NCBI GenBank assembly: GCA_014383215.1
Contig: JACNIG010000142.1
Coordinates: 1 to 56,391, forward strand
Source: Candidatus Desulfatibia vada
GTDB taxonomy: Bacteria; Desulfobacterota; Desulfobacteria; Desulfobacterales; UBA11574
DNA length: 56,391 nt
Reading direction: 5' to 3'
Part shown: one piece after another, positions 17,662 through 25,196 of the stretch
Position numbering within the stretch: position 1 is the first letter of the stretch
Layout of the letters: the number at the start of each line of letters is the position of its first letter
Program-made: the position numbers and the translations under genes
Notes under the pieces: generated by a model
What the model was told of the DNA's origin: nothing
Seen by the model: the letters and a program-made list of their open reading frames with translations, nothing else
Database searches by the model: none

Positions 17662-18252
17662 TTGTCAAATACAAGCGATAAAAATACAGAAAAGATAAGT
17701 GTTCAGGAGGTAATCGGCACAATTTTGGAGGAAAACCGGTGTTTGCTCCTCAGTCTTAGTGATGAAGCTGCCCAAGATTTAATCCGAAGGATTAACAGCG
17801 GCGGATCTATTTTTTGCTTTGCTCAAGGCAGATCCGGCTTTGTCCTGCGCTGTTTCTGCATGCGACTGATGCATCTGGGCTACCAGGTATACTTTTGTGG
17901 TGAGACCATTACTCCCGCCATTGTCCGTGATGATCTGCTCATCGTTCTTAGCGGATCAGGAGAGACCCCTGCAACCCTTGCAGCGGTTAAAAGTGCTAAA
18001 GAACATCATGCCGTAACCTATGGAATTCTGGGGAATCTTGAATCTGCCATCGCCGCGCTGGTGGATATGTGCATCCATCTTCCGGGAACCACCAAGCTGT
18101 GCCTGGACCATGAGCCCCATTCGTCGCAGATGGCCGGCTCCTTGTTCGAACAAGCGGCCTTTCTTTTTTTAGAAGCGCTAATTCTGAACCTTTACCAGAA
18201 AAGCGCCAAGGATGTGGGACCACTTTCACCACGACACGCAGTTATTGAATAA
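17662..18252 (+). CDS. hxlB: 6-phospho-3-hexuloisomerase
   Basis: SIS-domain isomerase that converts D-arabino-3-hexulose 6-phosphate and fructose 6-phosphate, the second step of the ribulose monophosphate (RuMP) pathway. Family signatures are GRSGFVLRCFCMRLMHLG, GETITPAI, the phosphate-binding LSGSGETPATL, GSLFEQAAFLFLEAL and the C-terminal RHAVIE. Length 196 is normal. The only available start is TTG, with no clear ribosome site, so the exact start is uncertain. It is 10 bases from the HPS-RraA fusion gene and clearly forms an operon with it. Confidence 0.92.
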   Translation: MSNTSDKNTEKISVQEVIGTILEENRCLLLSLSDEAAQDLIRRINSGGSIFCFAQGRSGFVLRCFCMRLMHLGYQVYFCGETITPAIVRDDLLIVLSGSGETPATLAAVKSAKEHHAVTYGILGNLESAIAALVDMCIHLPGTTKLCLDHEPHSSQMAGSLFEQAAFLFLEALILNLYQKSAKDVGPLSPRHAVIE

Positions 18253-18262
18253 AGGAGCATAA

Positions 18263-19549
18263 ATGAAACCGATCCTGCAGTTAGCCTTAGATTTTGTGGA
18301 TCTGAAACGGGCCTTGAAAAGCGCTCAAGCCGGAGTTGCCGGCGGAGTTGACTGGCTTGAAGCGGGCACGCCCCTGATCAAAAGCGAAGGGCTTCACGCT
18401 GTCCGGGAACTGCGCCGACTTTTTCCTGACATTACCATTGTCGCCGATATGAAGATTATGGATACCGGCCGGGTTGAAGTTGAAACTGCCGCCAAAGCCG
18501 GTGCAAATATTGTAGATGTGCTGGGTGCATCCAGCGATGCCACCATCCGGGAATGCATCCAGGCGGGCAAAAACTATGGCGCCAAGATTGTAGTGGATAT
18601 GATTGCGGTGGATGACGTCCTGTCCAGAGCAAAGCTTGTTGAAGATCTGGGGGCCGACTATGTGTCGGTCCATTGCGCCATTGACGAGCAGATGGAAGGC
18701 AAGGATCCTTTTGATACGTTGCGGCAAATAACCCGGGCATTGTCGATTCCGGTGGCGGTGGCCGGCGGCATTAATTCCGAAACAGCCGCCGACGCGGTGG
18801 AGGCCGGTGCCGCCATTGTCATTGTGGGCGGTGCCATTACCAAGGCCATGGATCCCGAACAGGCAGCCCGGGACATTCGTAAAGGAATCGATACCAAAGA
18901 AAGCATTAGCACGACCCTTTTTAAAAGAAGAGGCGCAGCGGAAATTCGCCAAATTTTGGAACAGGTGTCGACAGCGAATCTTTCCGATGCTTTGCATCGC
19001 GGCGGTGTTTTGCAGGGAATTCGGCCTCTTTATCCAGGTATTAGGATGATTGGCCGGGCCGTTACCGTCAGAACGTATCCGGGAGACTGGGCCAAACCGG
19101 TCCAGGCCATTGACGTGGCGGAGCCGGGTGATGTCGTTGTCATTGATGCGGGTGGTGCGGGGCCGGCTCTCTGGGGAGAACTGGCAACCCAATCAGCCGT
19201 GCAGCGAGGCCTGTCCGGCGTCGTCATTGACGGCGCCCTCCGGGACAGCCCCGAAATCATAGCCATGAAATTTCCGGCTTTCAGCCGGCTTGTGATGCCT
19301 AACGCCGGCGAGCCCAAAGGATTCGGAGAAATCGGCGTACCGGTAACGGTCGGCAATATGCGCGTTGAACCGGGCGACTGGCTGTTGGGCGACGACGACG
19401 GGGTGGTGCTGCTGCCCAAGTCCATTGCCGTGGAATATGCCAACCGTAGTATGGATGTGCTGGAGAAGGAAAACCGCATCCGGGAAGAAATCAAAGAAGG
19501 GAGCACCTTGAGCAAGGTGATCGAACTTCTGCGCTGGGAAAAAAAGTAG
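18263..19549 (+). CDS. 3-hexulose-6-phosphate synthase fused to RraA-like domain
   Basis: Residues 1-210 are a hexulose-phosphate synthase TIM barrel (LQLALDFVDLKRAL, IVADMKIMDTGRVE, GGINSETAADAVEAGA); the enzyme condenses formaldehyde with ribulose 5-phosphate, or runs backwards to make ribulose 5-phosphate. Residues 225-428 are an RraA/HMG-aldolase-like domain (LSDALHRGGVLQGIRP, GELATQSAVQRGLSGVVIDG, then LRDSPEI), a family that includes aldolases and RNase E regulators. This fusion is known from archaea and some Desulfobacterota. AAGGAGC precedes ATG 18263. Which direction the pathway runs here cannot be read from the sequence. Confidence 0.95.
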   Translation: MKPILQLALDFVDLKRALKSAQAGVAGGVDWLEAGTPLIKSEGLHAVRELRRLFPDITIVADMKIMDTGRVEVETAAKAGANIVDVLGASSDATIRECIQAGKNYGAKIVVDMIAVDDVLSRAKLVEDLGADYVSVHCAIDEQMEGKDPFDTLRQITRALSIPVAVAGGINSETAADAVEAGAAIVIVGGAITKAMDPEQAARDIRKGIDTKESISTTLFKRRGAAEIRQILEQVSTANLSDALHRGGVLQGIRPLYPGIRMIGRAVTVRTYPGDWAKPVQAIDVAEPGDVVVIDAGGAGPALWGELATQSAVQRGLSGVVIDGALRDSPEIIAMKFPAFSRLVMPNAGEPKGFGEIGVPVTVGNMRVEPGDWLLGDDDGVVLLPKSIAVEYANRSMDVLEKENRIREEIKEGSTLSKVIELLRWEKK

Positions 19550-19580
19550 CCATTTGGCAACACATCCATAGCCAGCAATC

Positions 19581-19616
19581 AAAAAGGCCGGATTCCCCCG
19601 GCCTTTATATTTTTGG
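19581..19616. terminator. Bidirectional intrinsic terminator
   Basis: AAAGGCCGG-ATTCC-CCCGGCCTTT forms a GC-rich stem with A-run before and T-run after, between the converging HPS-RraA gene and the DUF4276 gene. It should end both transcripts. Confidence 0.85.
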
Positions 19617-19646
19617 CTCCGTTTCGGCAAACCTCTTCACAACTCT

Positions 19647-20339
19647 TTACATAGGCCACGCCTCTAAACTGGATAACCACTCACTAAAATGCTGGCACTC
19701 TCTTCGGATGTTGGCTAATCCGATTTCTAGAGCAGCCAGCGTCCCAAGTAATGGCTTTTGGTAGCCTTGAACCAATCTTTCCACACGTTTGGAAGGAGCC
19801 GTTACCGGAGAGTCATTGATCTCTTCCGGAGAGACAAACTCGTCGCGAACCGCTTGAAACGCATCCGCCAAGTCCGGGCGTCCAATGCCTCGGCTGAATA
19901 GCGTACATTCACTAAACAGGAGTCCTTCGAATTCATGTATCACCACAAAAGGGATAAAACGAGACGGATCAAATCCATCACCCAATTCATGACAAATATC
20001 TGCAAAAAGTGCGTTTTCAACTGTGGCCGCCTTCTGAGCAAACGGCAACCCGCCCGCCTCCTCTCGACCGGGCCAAGCCCTGGAGCCTGTTTGTGGGAGA
20101 CCATAATAATCTACCATAGTGGTGGCAAGACAGCCGGGATCTTCCTTCAGATGCCTGAGTATGTCTTTACGCACAGAGCTCCATGCCCGGATACCGCCAC
20201 GACGGTCCCGCAGTCGTGCATTCCCTAAAAGGCGAGCACCGACATTTGCATATCCCCGTCTGTAAAGGTGTGGACGAAGAATCTCGTTTACAAAGGTTTC
20301 TTCGGTCTCTCCTTCCACATGAATGAGCAGTCTGGCCAT
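19647..20339 (-). CDS. DUF4276 (TOPRIM-like) protein, partner of AAA ATPase
   Basis: About 230 residues. DUF4276 is regarded as a TOPRIM-like family, usually encoded beside an AAA ATPase. The N-terminal acidic motif LLIHVEGETEETFV and the later TMVDYYGLP and VVIHEFEGLLFSE carry the acidic residues expected of a metal site. The track opens at 20366, but ATG 20339 (MARLLIHVEG) with AGGGG upstream gives the standard N-terminus and leaves 4 bases after the ATPase stop. The pair resembles two-gene OLD-like or PARIS-like defence modules. Nuclease activity and defence role are inference. Confidence 0.85.
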   Translation of the reverse strand: MARLLIHVEGETEETFVNEILRPHLYRRGYANVGARLLGNARLRDRRGGIRAWSSVRKDILRHLKEDPGCLATTMVDYYGLPQTGSRAWPGREEAGGLPFAQKAATVENALFADICHELGDGFDPSRFIPFVVIHEFEGLLFSECTLFSRGIGRPDLADAFQAVRDEFVSPEEINDSPVTAPSKRVERLVQGYQKPLLGTLAALEIGLANIRRECQHFSEWLSSLEAWPM

Positions 20340-20343
20340 AAGA

Positions 20344-21462
20344 TCATTCCCCTCTTGGACGTCCACCTAATTCATTTTTTTCCCAGAGCTGTCCGAGACT
20401 GTAATCCTCAAGCCAGGCAGAAAGCTTGGCAGATTCTAGTTTGGTAAACTGAGTCTTTCCGTTTACACGATCGGCAACTAGCACATCCTCTGGCTGAAAA
20501 TGATCAAGGAGCAAAGAAGATTGCGTTGAAAGGATAACTTGTGTCTGTTGCGATGCTTGTTTGACCAACGATGCCAGCAGCGTAATTGCGTGAGGATGAA
20601 GACCTAGTTCAGGCTCATCAATCAAAATAATTGATGGCCGAAATTCCTCTGGTTGAAGAAATAACGTCGCCAGAACTATAAACCGAAGTGTGCCGTCGGA
20701 CAACGACGAAGGTCCAAAATATTGGTCAGAGTTCCGGTGTTTCCAAGATAGTCTAATGACTTCTTCGTTGAGCGGGTCGGGTCTGAGATCGAAATCGTCG
20801 AAGAACGGAGCGACGCGCTGCACACTACGGCGTATTAGATCATAAGAGGTATCGTGTTTTTCCCGAAGCAGATACAGGAAAGCTGGCAGGTTGGCACTGT
20901 CCGGTCGTAGAAAAGCATTGTCATTAACTTGAGCGGTCTTTCGCATAGGCGAGCTTTCACTCGTGTCATGTGCATGATACAAACGCCATTTCCCGAGGCG
21001 AAAACGCACCCAGTCTGCTGTCCTTTTTACTTTTGGATCGCTGATCCCTGCCTCGCGACCACCCTCGCAAGCGGACAGCGACCGTTCATAGGGGGTAGCA
21101 TACCTTGTTTTATCCCAAAAGTAGACCCGTTCATCAAAAGGGTACAGACTATCATCGTCGGTTGGTTTTAGCGAAAGACTATACTGATTCACACCTTGTT
21201 TGAAGGAGATATGGATGCTGATTTCCTGGGTAACCTTCGAACCAAAGTGCAGCAACTGCTCGGCCCCACCAGCCTTACGCACATAGTCGCTCAGACGACC
21301 TTCCCGGATCGTATGCAAGAAGGAAAACACGCCTACGAAATTCGACTTGCCTGAACCATTCGGTCCAACAAGCACATTGATTGAACCAAGCTCCAACTTT
21401 TCGATCGAACCGATACTTTTAAAGCCTTTGACTGTGATATAGCTGAGTTCCGGTGTGCTCAT
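20344..21462 (-). CDS. AAA family ATPase (AAA_15/AAA_21, OLD/ABC-type)
   Basis: A 372-residue ATPase with Walker A GPNGSGKS at residues 33-40, an ABC-like signature SLSDGTLRF near residue 277, Walker B SIILIDEPELGLHPHA and the H-loop region VILSTQSSLLLDHF. It is intact and typical of the small OLD/RecF-like ATPases found with TOPRIM nucleases in anti-phage systems. The downstream DUF4276 gene is 4 bases away. I infer a two-component defence module; no trigger or effector is visible beyond these two proteins. Confidence 0.92.
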   Translation of the reverse strand: MSTPELSYITVKGFKSIGSIEKLELGSINVLVGPNGSGKSNFVGVFSFLHTIREGRLSDYVRKAGGAEQLLHFGSKVTQEISIHISFKQGVNQYSLSLKPTDDDSLYPFDERVYFWDKTRYATPYERSLSACEGGREAGISDPKVKRTADWVRFRLGKWRLYHAHDTSESSPMRKTAQVNDNAFLRPDSANLPAFLYLLREKHDTSYDLIRRSVQRVAPFFDDFDLRPDPLNEEVIRLSWKHRNSDQYFGPSSLSDGTLRFIVLATLFLQPEEFRPSIILIDEPELGLHPHAITLLASLVKQASQQTQVILSTQSSLLLDHFQPEDVLVADRVNGKTQFTKLESAKLSAWLEDYSLGQLWEKNELGGRPRGE

Positions 21463-21797
21463 AATGTTTTGGTTTCCAATAGTTATAGCCCGTCATTTCC
21501 ACAGGTGCAACTTTTGTTGCGATCATACGTTTATGGCAGGTAACACGTTCAAAGATTATAGATTTGAAATGTATCCATGTCAATTGTCTCTGCAGCTCGG
21601 AGACAATCTCCTAACCGTATTCTGTACGATTTTCTTTTAAAGTAGCTTCCTGTATGCACATTCCCACATTCCAGAAGAGCATGGCCAGATGTCATAAACC
21701 ATGTATTGAGTCTGTCGTAAATTGTGTTGTAAGATCTATATACCACTTCACCTGGTAGCTCAACTGGTTGGTTGCGCTTTCCGAGAACAGAATCCCT
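21463..21797. other. Spacer between the AAA ATPase gene and the TIR-like remnant
   Basis: 335 bases without a credible gene. The minus-strand ORF at 21549-21746 has no recognisable content or ribosome site. I see no strong repeat or terminator. Confidence 0.5.
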
Positions 21798-22410
21798 TTA
21801 TCCACCATGGACATTAATCGGTGCACCCGAGTCCCTTAATATAGCAATGACTTCCGCCTTAACTTTGATGGGGATTTCAGCAGCCTGAGATATGGGTACA
21901 TACTTGAAGGTCGTCAGGTCGAACGGCACTTTGTCCTTTCGATTGCGCGGCTCAAAAAGAAAAATGAGGCGATTCTTTTCATGATGCTTAAGGGCATAGC
22001 CAGCTTCGACAAAAACATTGGGTCGCTGGCCGGTCAGATCGCAAATGATGATATCGGACGAGGCAATGGCTTCGTACATACGATGGTGAATCGGAAAAGT
22101 GCCGCCCTCTTCGGTCCCCATGTCGATCAAATCCAGTTGAACACCATGATTCCTTTTGATGGTTGCAAGTGTTTCCCTAAGCTGCTGAAGGCGTAAGTTT
22201 GCCTTGTTAAAAGCATCATACGGGGCATCCTGGGAGGGATACCAGTGGGCCAGGAAAACCCGTTTGGGAACCCGCTGCTCGGCAGCCTTGAACGTTTCAA
22301 GAAGCTGCTTGGCCGGGGAAAGCGGATCGAGTAGACTGGTGATCCCCTCGGCGCCAAGCCATAGGCCGATGCTATCCAGCAAGCTGACCGCGGCATTCAC
22401 CTTGGCATCA
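21798..22410 (-). pseudogene. TIR-like / nucleoside-binding protein, 5'-truncated
   Basis: The recognisable part reads KRVFLAHWYPSQD, MYEAIASSDIIICDLTGQ and PNVFVEAGYALKHHEKNRLI, the pattern shared by TIR-like and nucleoside 2-deoxyribosyltransferase-like domains common in defence loci. The track ORF (to 22478) opens inside a radC fragment in another frame with no ribosome site, so its first 20-odd residues ([15 protein letters not shown]) look like out-of-frame radC sequence rather than native coding sequence. I infer a recombination junction near 22400 that joined a radC stub to the tail of this gene. The C-terminus appears natural. Not expected to be functional, though a shortened TIR-like protein could still be made. 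Confidence 0.6.
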
Positions 22411-22602
22411 CCGTCCCATATCTTCGGCCGACTGCCCCGATTTTCCAATGCGCAGCAGAACCGCCAGTAACTCACCATCTGACAATCCCTCGGGGCCTAA
22501 CTGAAGCAGTTTCTCACGAGGGCGTTCGGCCTCGGGCCAATCTTTGATCGGCTCACACACGGTTTCCGGAACGGGTTGAACGATTTTTTTATTCTTACCC
22601 AT
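22408..22602 (-). pseudogene. radC: RadC (UPF0758) N-terminal stub
   Basis: The frame contains [34 protein letters not shown] and [11 protein letters not shown], matching the N-terminal helix-hairpin-helix part of RadC proteins. It stops there, and the JAB-like metal-binding domain that makes up most of the family is absent. Its 3' end overlaps the start of the TIR-like frame. Its ATG overlaps the stop codon of an XRE-protein tail. A non-functional remnant. Confidence 0.8.
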
Positions 22603-22678
22603 TTTCCCACTCCAGCAGGTTCAATTTCTCAGCCTTCAGGATCCGGCCGCAAAAGGCATCTGGTTCAAGAATCTGCCC
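22595..22678 (-). pseudogene. C-terminal tail of a second XRE-type regulator
   Basis: Minus-strand translation gives [21 protein letters not shown] followed by a stop, closely matching the end of the intact XRE protein at 23090-23320 (DSFCKRMIKAGKLNLPERDKG). Upstream the frame closes after only about seven more residues. It therefore marks a second, destroyed XRE gene that once preceded radC. This was not in the ORF track. Confidence 0.65.
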
Positions 22679-22740
22679 TTACTATTTTCTTACTTCCCCG
22701 GTTGGCATTTTATATATTGTGCAGCGGGGGAATCCCAGGA

Positions 22741-22822
22741 AACATGTCCATGTCGTGCACATTTCCTGACAACGTGTCCACATTTATTCGAAATTTGGTC
22801 ACGTTTTGGTAACATGTCCACG
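22741..22822. repeat. Three AACRTGTCCAYR direct motifs
   Basis: AACATGTCCATG (22741), AACGTGTCCACA (22771) and AACATGTCCACG (22811) lie within 82 bases, 30 and 40 bases apart, between two pseudogenes. Repeated subterminal sites of this kind occur at the ends of some insertion sequences, but no transposase is present. Unresolved. Confidence 0.5.
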
Positions 22823-22824
22823 AC

Positions 22825-23080
22825 TTACACATGTTCGCTGGAAAGCAGCTCATATAACTTTGTGTTCAGATAGAGCACTTCTTTCCCTATTTTTTGGCTC
22901 TCCAGAACACCAATCTTCTCCAACTCCTTGATTGGGAATGGTTTGCCCAAGGCCTTTAAGTTCGGCCAACATGCGACCGGTGCTTATACTCCTTTTCAAG
23001 ACCGTCTTTGTTTCCAAATCCGCTGCCGGTGGTAGCAGGGGCAAATCGTTGAAAGGTTTGTCGGGATCAAATTTCTTCAT
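22825..23080 (-). pseudogene. Fic/DOC-family protein with catalytic core deleted
   Basis: The N-terminal part KPFNDLPLLPPAADLETKTVLK and LAELKGLGQTIPNQ is the standard beginning of a Fic_N-containing AMPylator. In the next frame, starting directly after IPNQ, the sequence reads ELEKIGVLESQKIGKEVLYL and NTKLYELLSSEHV with a stop at 22825, which is the standard C-terminal winged-helix end of the same proteins. Everything between, including the HPFxxGNGR motif, is missing, and the junction is out of frame. It lies 9 bases after the intact XRE gene, which presumably controlled it. Confidence 0.8.
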
Positions 23081-23089
23081 CCTACCACC

Positions 23090-23320
23090 TTACCCTTTGT
23101 CCCTTTCAGGTAGGTTTAATTTTCCAGCTTTTATCATACGCTTACAAAAAGAATCCAGTTGAGCCTTGGCAAGTTTTGAGGGCTTGGATTGCCCGTTTTC
23201 CCACCGGTTAACGGTGGCGAAACTTATGCCAAGTTCCCGGGCCAGATCTTCCTGGCTTATGGCAAGCTGGCTTCGAACTTCTTTCACCAATGTGGGGTAA
23301 TCTCGACTTATTGTTGGCAT
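23090..23320 (-). CDS. XRE-family helix-turn-helix regulator
   Basis: A 76-residue single-domain DNA-binding protein. The HTH is clear: LAISQEDLARELGISFATVN followed by RWENGQSKPSKLA. GAGAGG lies about 9 bases before the ATG. It is intact and 9 bases ahead of the deleted Fic gene, the layout of a regulator controlling a toxin-like partner. A sister copy survives only as a tail at 22595-22678. Confidence 0.9.
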   Translation of the reverse strand: MPTISRDYPTLVKEVRSQLAISQEDLARELGISFATVNRWENGQSKPSKLAKAQLDSFCKRMIKAGKLNLPERDKG

Positions 23321-23602
23321 AGACTATACCTCTCTGCGGGTTCGAATCAACCACCTTGTATTCAAATGCGATATCAAATGTTATATCATCTGCAAGAAAC
23401 AAATCAACCATAATTTTTCAGGTTTGAGCCGACACTGCGGATTAATTCAACCTATCTCGGTAGCGCCTTATGGTCAAAAACCCTTTAGCACCAAATATAA
23501 TTGTTGACGAAGATGTTATCCATCGAATAATTAATAAAGTTTATTGAATATTGCTTATCGCTGCATTTTACCGTTAGTGTTTAACAAAGAGATTGATCCG
23601 AA

Positions 23603-24859
23603 ATGATACAATTAATCAGAGGTTTTAAAGATATCCTGCCGGGAGAAGTGGAACTTTGGCAAAAGATCGAAAAGACGGCCGTTGAGCTTTTGGAGGACTT
23701 TGGCTTTAAGGAAATCCGCATTCCGATTATGGAGCGCACCGAGCTGTTTGCCAGGAGTATCGGGGAAGATACCGATATTGTGGAAAAGGAAATGTATACC
23801 TTTCCCGACAGAAAAGGGGATCTTCTGACCCTGCGGCCGGAAGCAACGGCATCGATTGTGCGGTCCTATATTCAGCACAAACTGTATGCCCAAGATCCTG
23901 TCCGCAAATTTTACACTATCGGCCCCATGTTTCGCAGGGAAAGACCCCAAAAGGGGCGCTACCGGCAATTTTACCAGATTAATGCCGAAATTTTCGGTGT
24001 GGATTCCGCCTTGGCAGATGCTCAGCTCATTTTTATCCTGGCAACGTTGTTTGAGAGACTGTCGGTTACGGATGTTCAGTCCCATATCAACTCCCTGGGT
24101 TGTCCGGCGTGCCGACCCGATTTCAAGAAATCATTAAATGAATTTTTGTCAGGCGTAAAGGAGAGGCTTTGTGCGGACTGTAACAGAAGGCAAATCCGTA
24201 ACCCGCTGAGAGTTCTGGATTGCAAAGTTCCTGCTTGCAAGGAAGCCATAGAGGGAGTACCTTCCATTCTCGATTCTTTGTGTCCGGAGTGCCACCGGCA
24301 ATTTGAAATCTTAAAGCATGCCCTTGAAAGGCTCCATGTTCCGTATGTAATCGACAAACGCCTTGTTAGAGGGCTTGACTATTACTCCCGGGCAACTTTC
24401 GAGATCAAAACCGGTTTGTTAGGGGCCCAGGATGCCGTGGCCGGCGGCGGCCGTTACGACGGCCTCGTTAAAACTCTGGGTGGACCGGATCTTCCGGCCA
24501 CCGGATTTGCCATCGGTTTTGACAGACTGGCAGAGCTCATAGCCGACAGCAAAGTTGACGATGCTCGAACATTGGACATTTTTGTGGCCTCGTTAGGTGA
24601 AAAAAGCCGGGCGCTGGCTTTTGAATGGTCCTGTGCGCTGGGCCTTGCAGGGATACAGGTCGAAATGGATATGGGTGACAGGAGTCTTAAAAGTCAGATG
24701 AAACGGGCTAATAAGTTTGCGGCCAAACATACGTTAATCGTAGGAGAAAAAGAGCTTGAACAGGGTGCGGTTATTCTGCGCAATATGGCAACCAAAGAGC
24801 AGGTTTCAATTCCCATCCAAGGCCTGGTTGAGAATATAAAGGCTCAACTGGCTATGTGA
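23603..24859 (+). CDS. hisS: Histidyl-tRNA synthetase
   Basis: Class II aminoacyl-tRNA synthetase, 418 residues, charging tRNA-His. Class II motifs are seen: motif 2 in YTIGPMFRRERPQKGRYRQF, the HisRS-specific LVRGLDYYSRATFEI, motif 3 around GGGRYDGLV and ATGFAIGFDRL, then an anticodon-binding domain from about residue 325. An insertion with CPAC, CADC and CPEC cysteine pairs (about residues 170-240) is present, a zinc-like insert seen in some bacterial HisRS. Followed by aspS after a repeat-containing spacer, the arrangement found in many bacteria. Confidence 0.97.
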   Translation: MIQLIRGFKDILPGEVELWQKIEKTAVELLEDFGFKEIRIPIMERTELFARSIGEDTDIVEKEMYTFPDRKGDLLTLRPEATASIVRSYIQHKLYAQDPVRKFYTIGPMFRRERPQKGRYRQFYQINAEIFGVDSALADAQLIFILATLFERLSVTDVQSHINSLGCPACRPDFKKSLNEFLSGVKERLCADCNRRQIRNPLRVLDCKVPACKEAIEGVPSILDSLCPECHRQFEILKHALERLHVPYVIDKRLVRGLDYYSRATFEIKTGLLGAQDAVAGGGRYDGLVKTLGGPDLPATGFAIGFDRLAELIADSKVDDARTLDIFVASLGEKSRALAFEWSCALGLAGIQVEMDMGDRSLKSQMKRANKFAAKHTLIVGEKELEQGAVILRNMATKEQVSIPIQGLVENIKAQLAM

Positions 24860-25196
24860 GATATAAGTTGTAAGTGTAGCCGTTTACGGGTTCAAAGGTT
24901 CAGGGTTCAGAGGTTCTGGGTTAATGAAACCCTAATTGAACGAAAACGCTTAATTGGGGTGTCCGTTGTCCTTTGTCCGTCGTCCGTTGCTAAGCATAAG
25001 AAGCAAGATTTTAATTCAAGTTACATGTGAAACACAAAAATAAGCCCTAAGAACCTGTAAAACAAATGACTACGGACAACTGACCACTGACGCCTAATCG
25101 AGTTTTGGTTCGATTAGGGTTGTATATTTAATTAAGTTCGCCGAAGGCGGACGTTATATAAAATCGCAAAGCGATTTTATTAAAGGAGTTTAGCAA
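24860..25196. other. hisS-aspS spacer with short repeats and hairpins
   Basis: No gene. It contains tandem GGTTCA/GGGTTC-like runs near 24890-24925, GTCCGTTGTCC/GTCCGTCGTCC runs near 24961-24989, a CCTAATCGAG palindrome (25093-25118), a small hairpin GTTCGCCGAAGGCGGAC (25136-25152) and the hairpin TAAAATCGCAAAGCGATTTTA (25158-25178) directly before the aspS ribosome site. Confidence 0.7.
25093..25118. repeat. CCTAATCGAG palindrome, copy D
   Basis: CCTAATCGA and TCGATTAGG are exact complements around GTTTTGGT. Same family as copies at 5813, 9001, 14597 and 40614. Confidence 0.8.

Noticed and set aside
23208-23411. 67-codon ORF starting MVDLFLADDITFDIAFEYKV
   Set aside because: It overlaps the intact XRE gene in another frame; the first part could be a gene remnant but no family was recognised.
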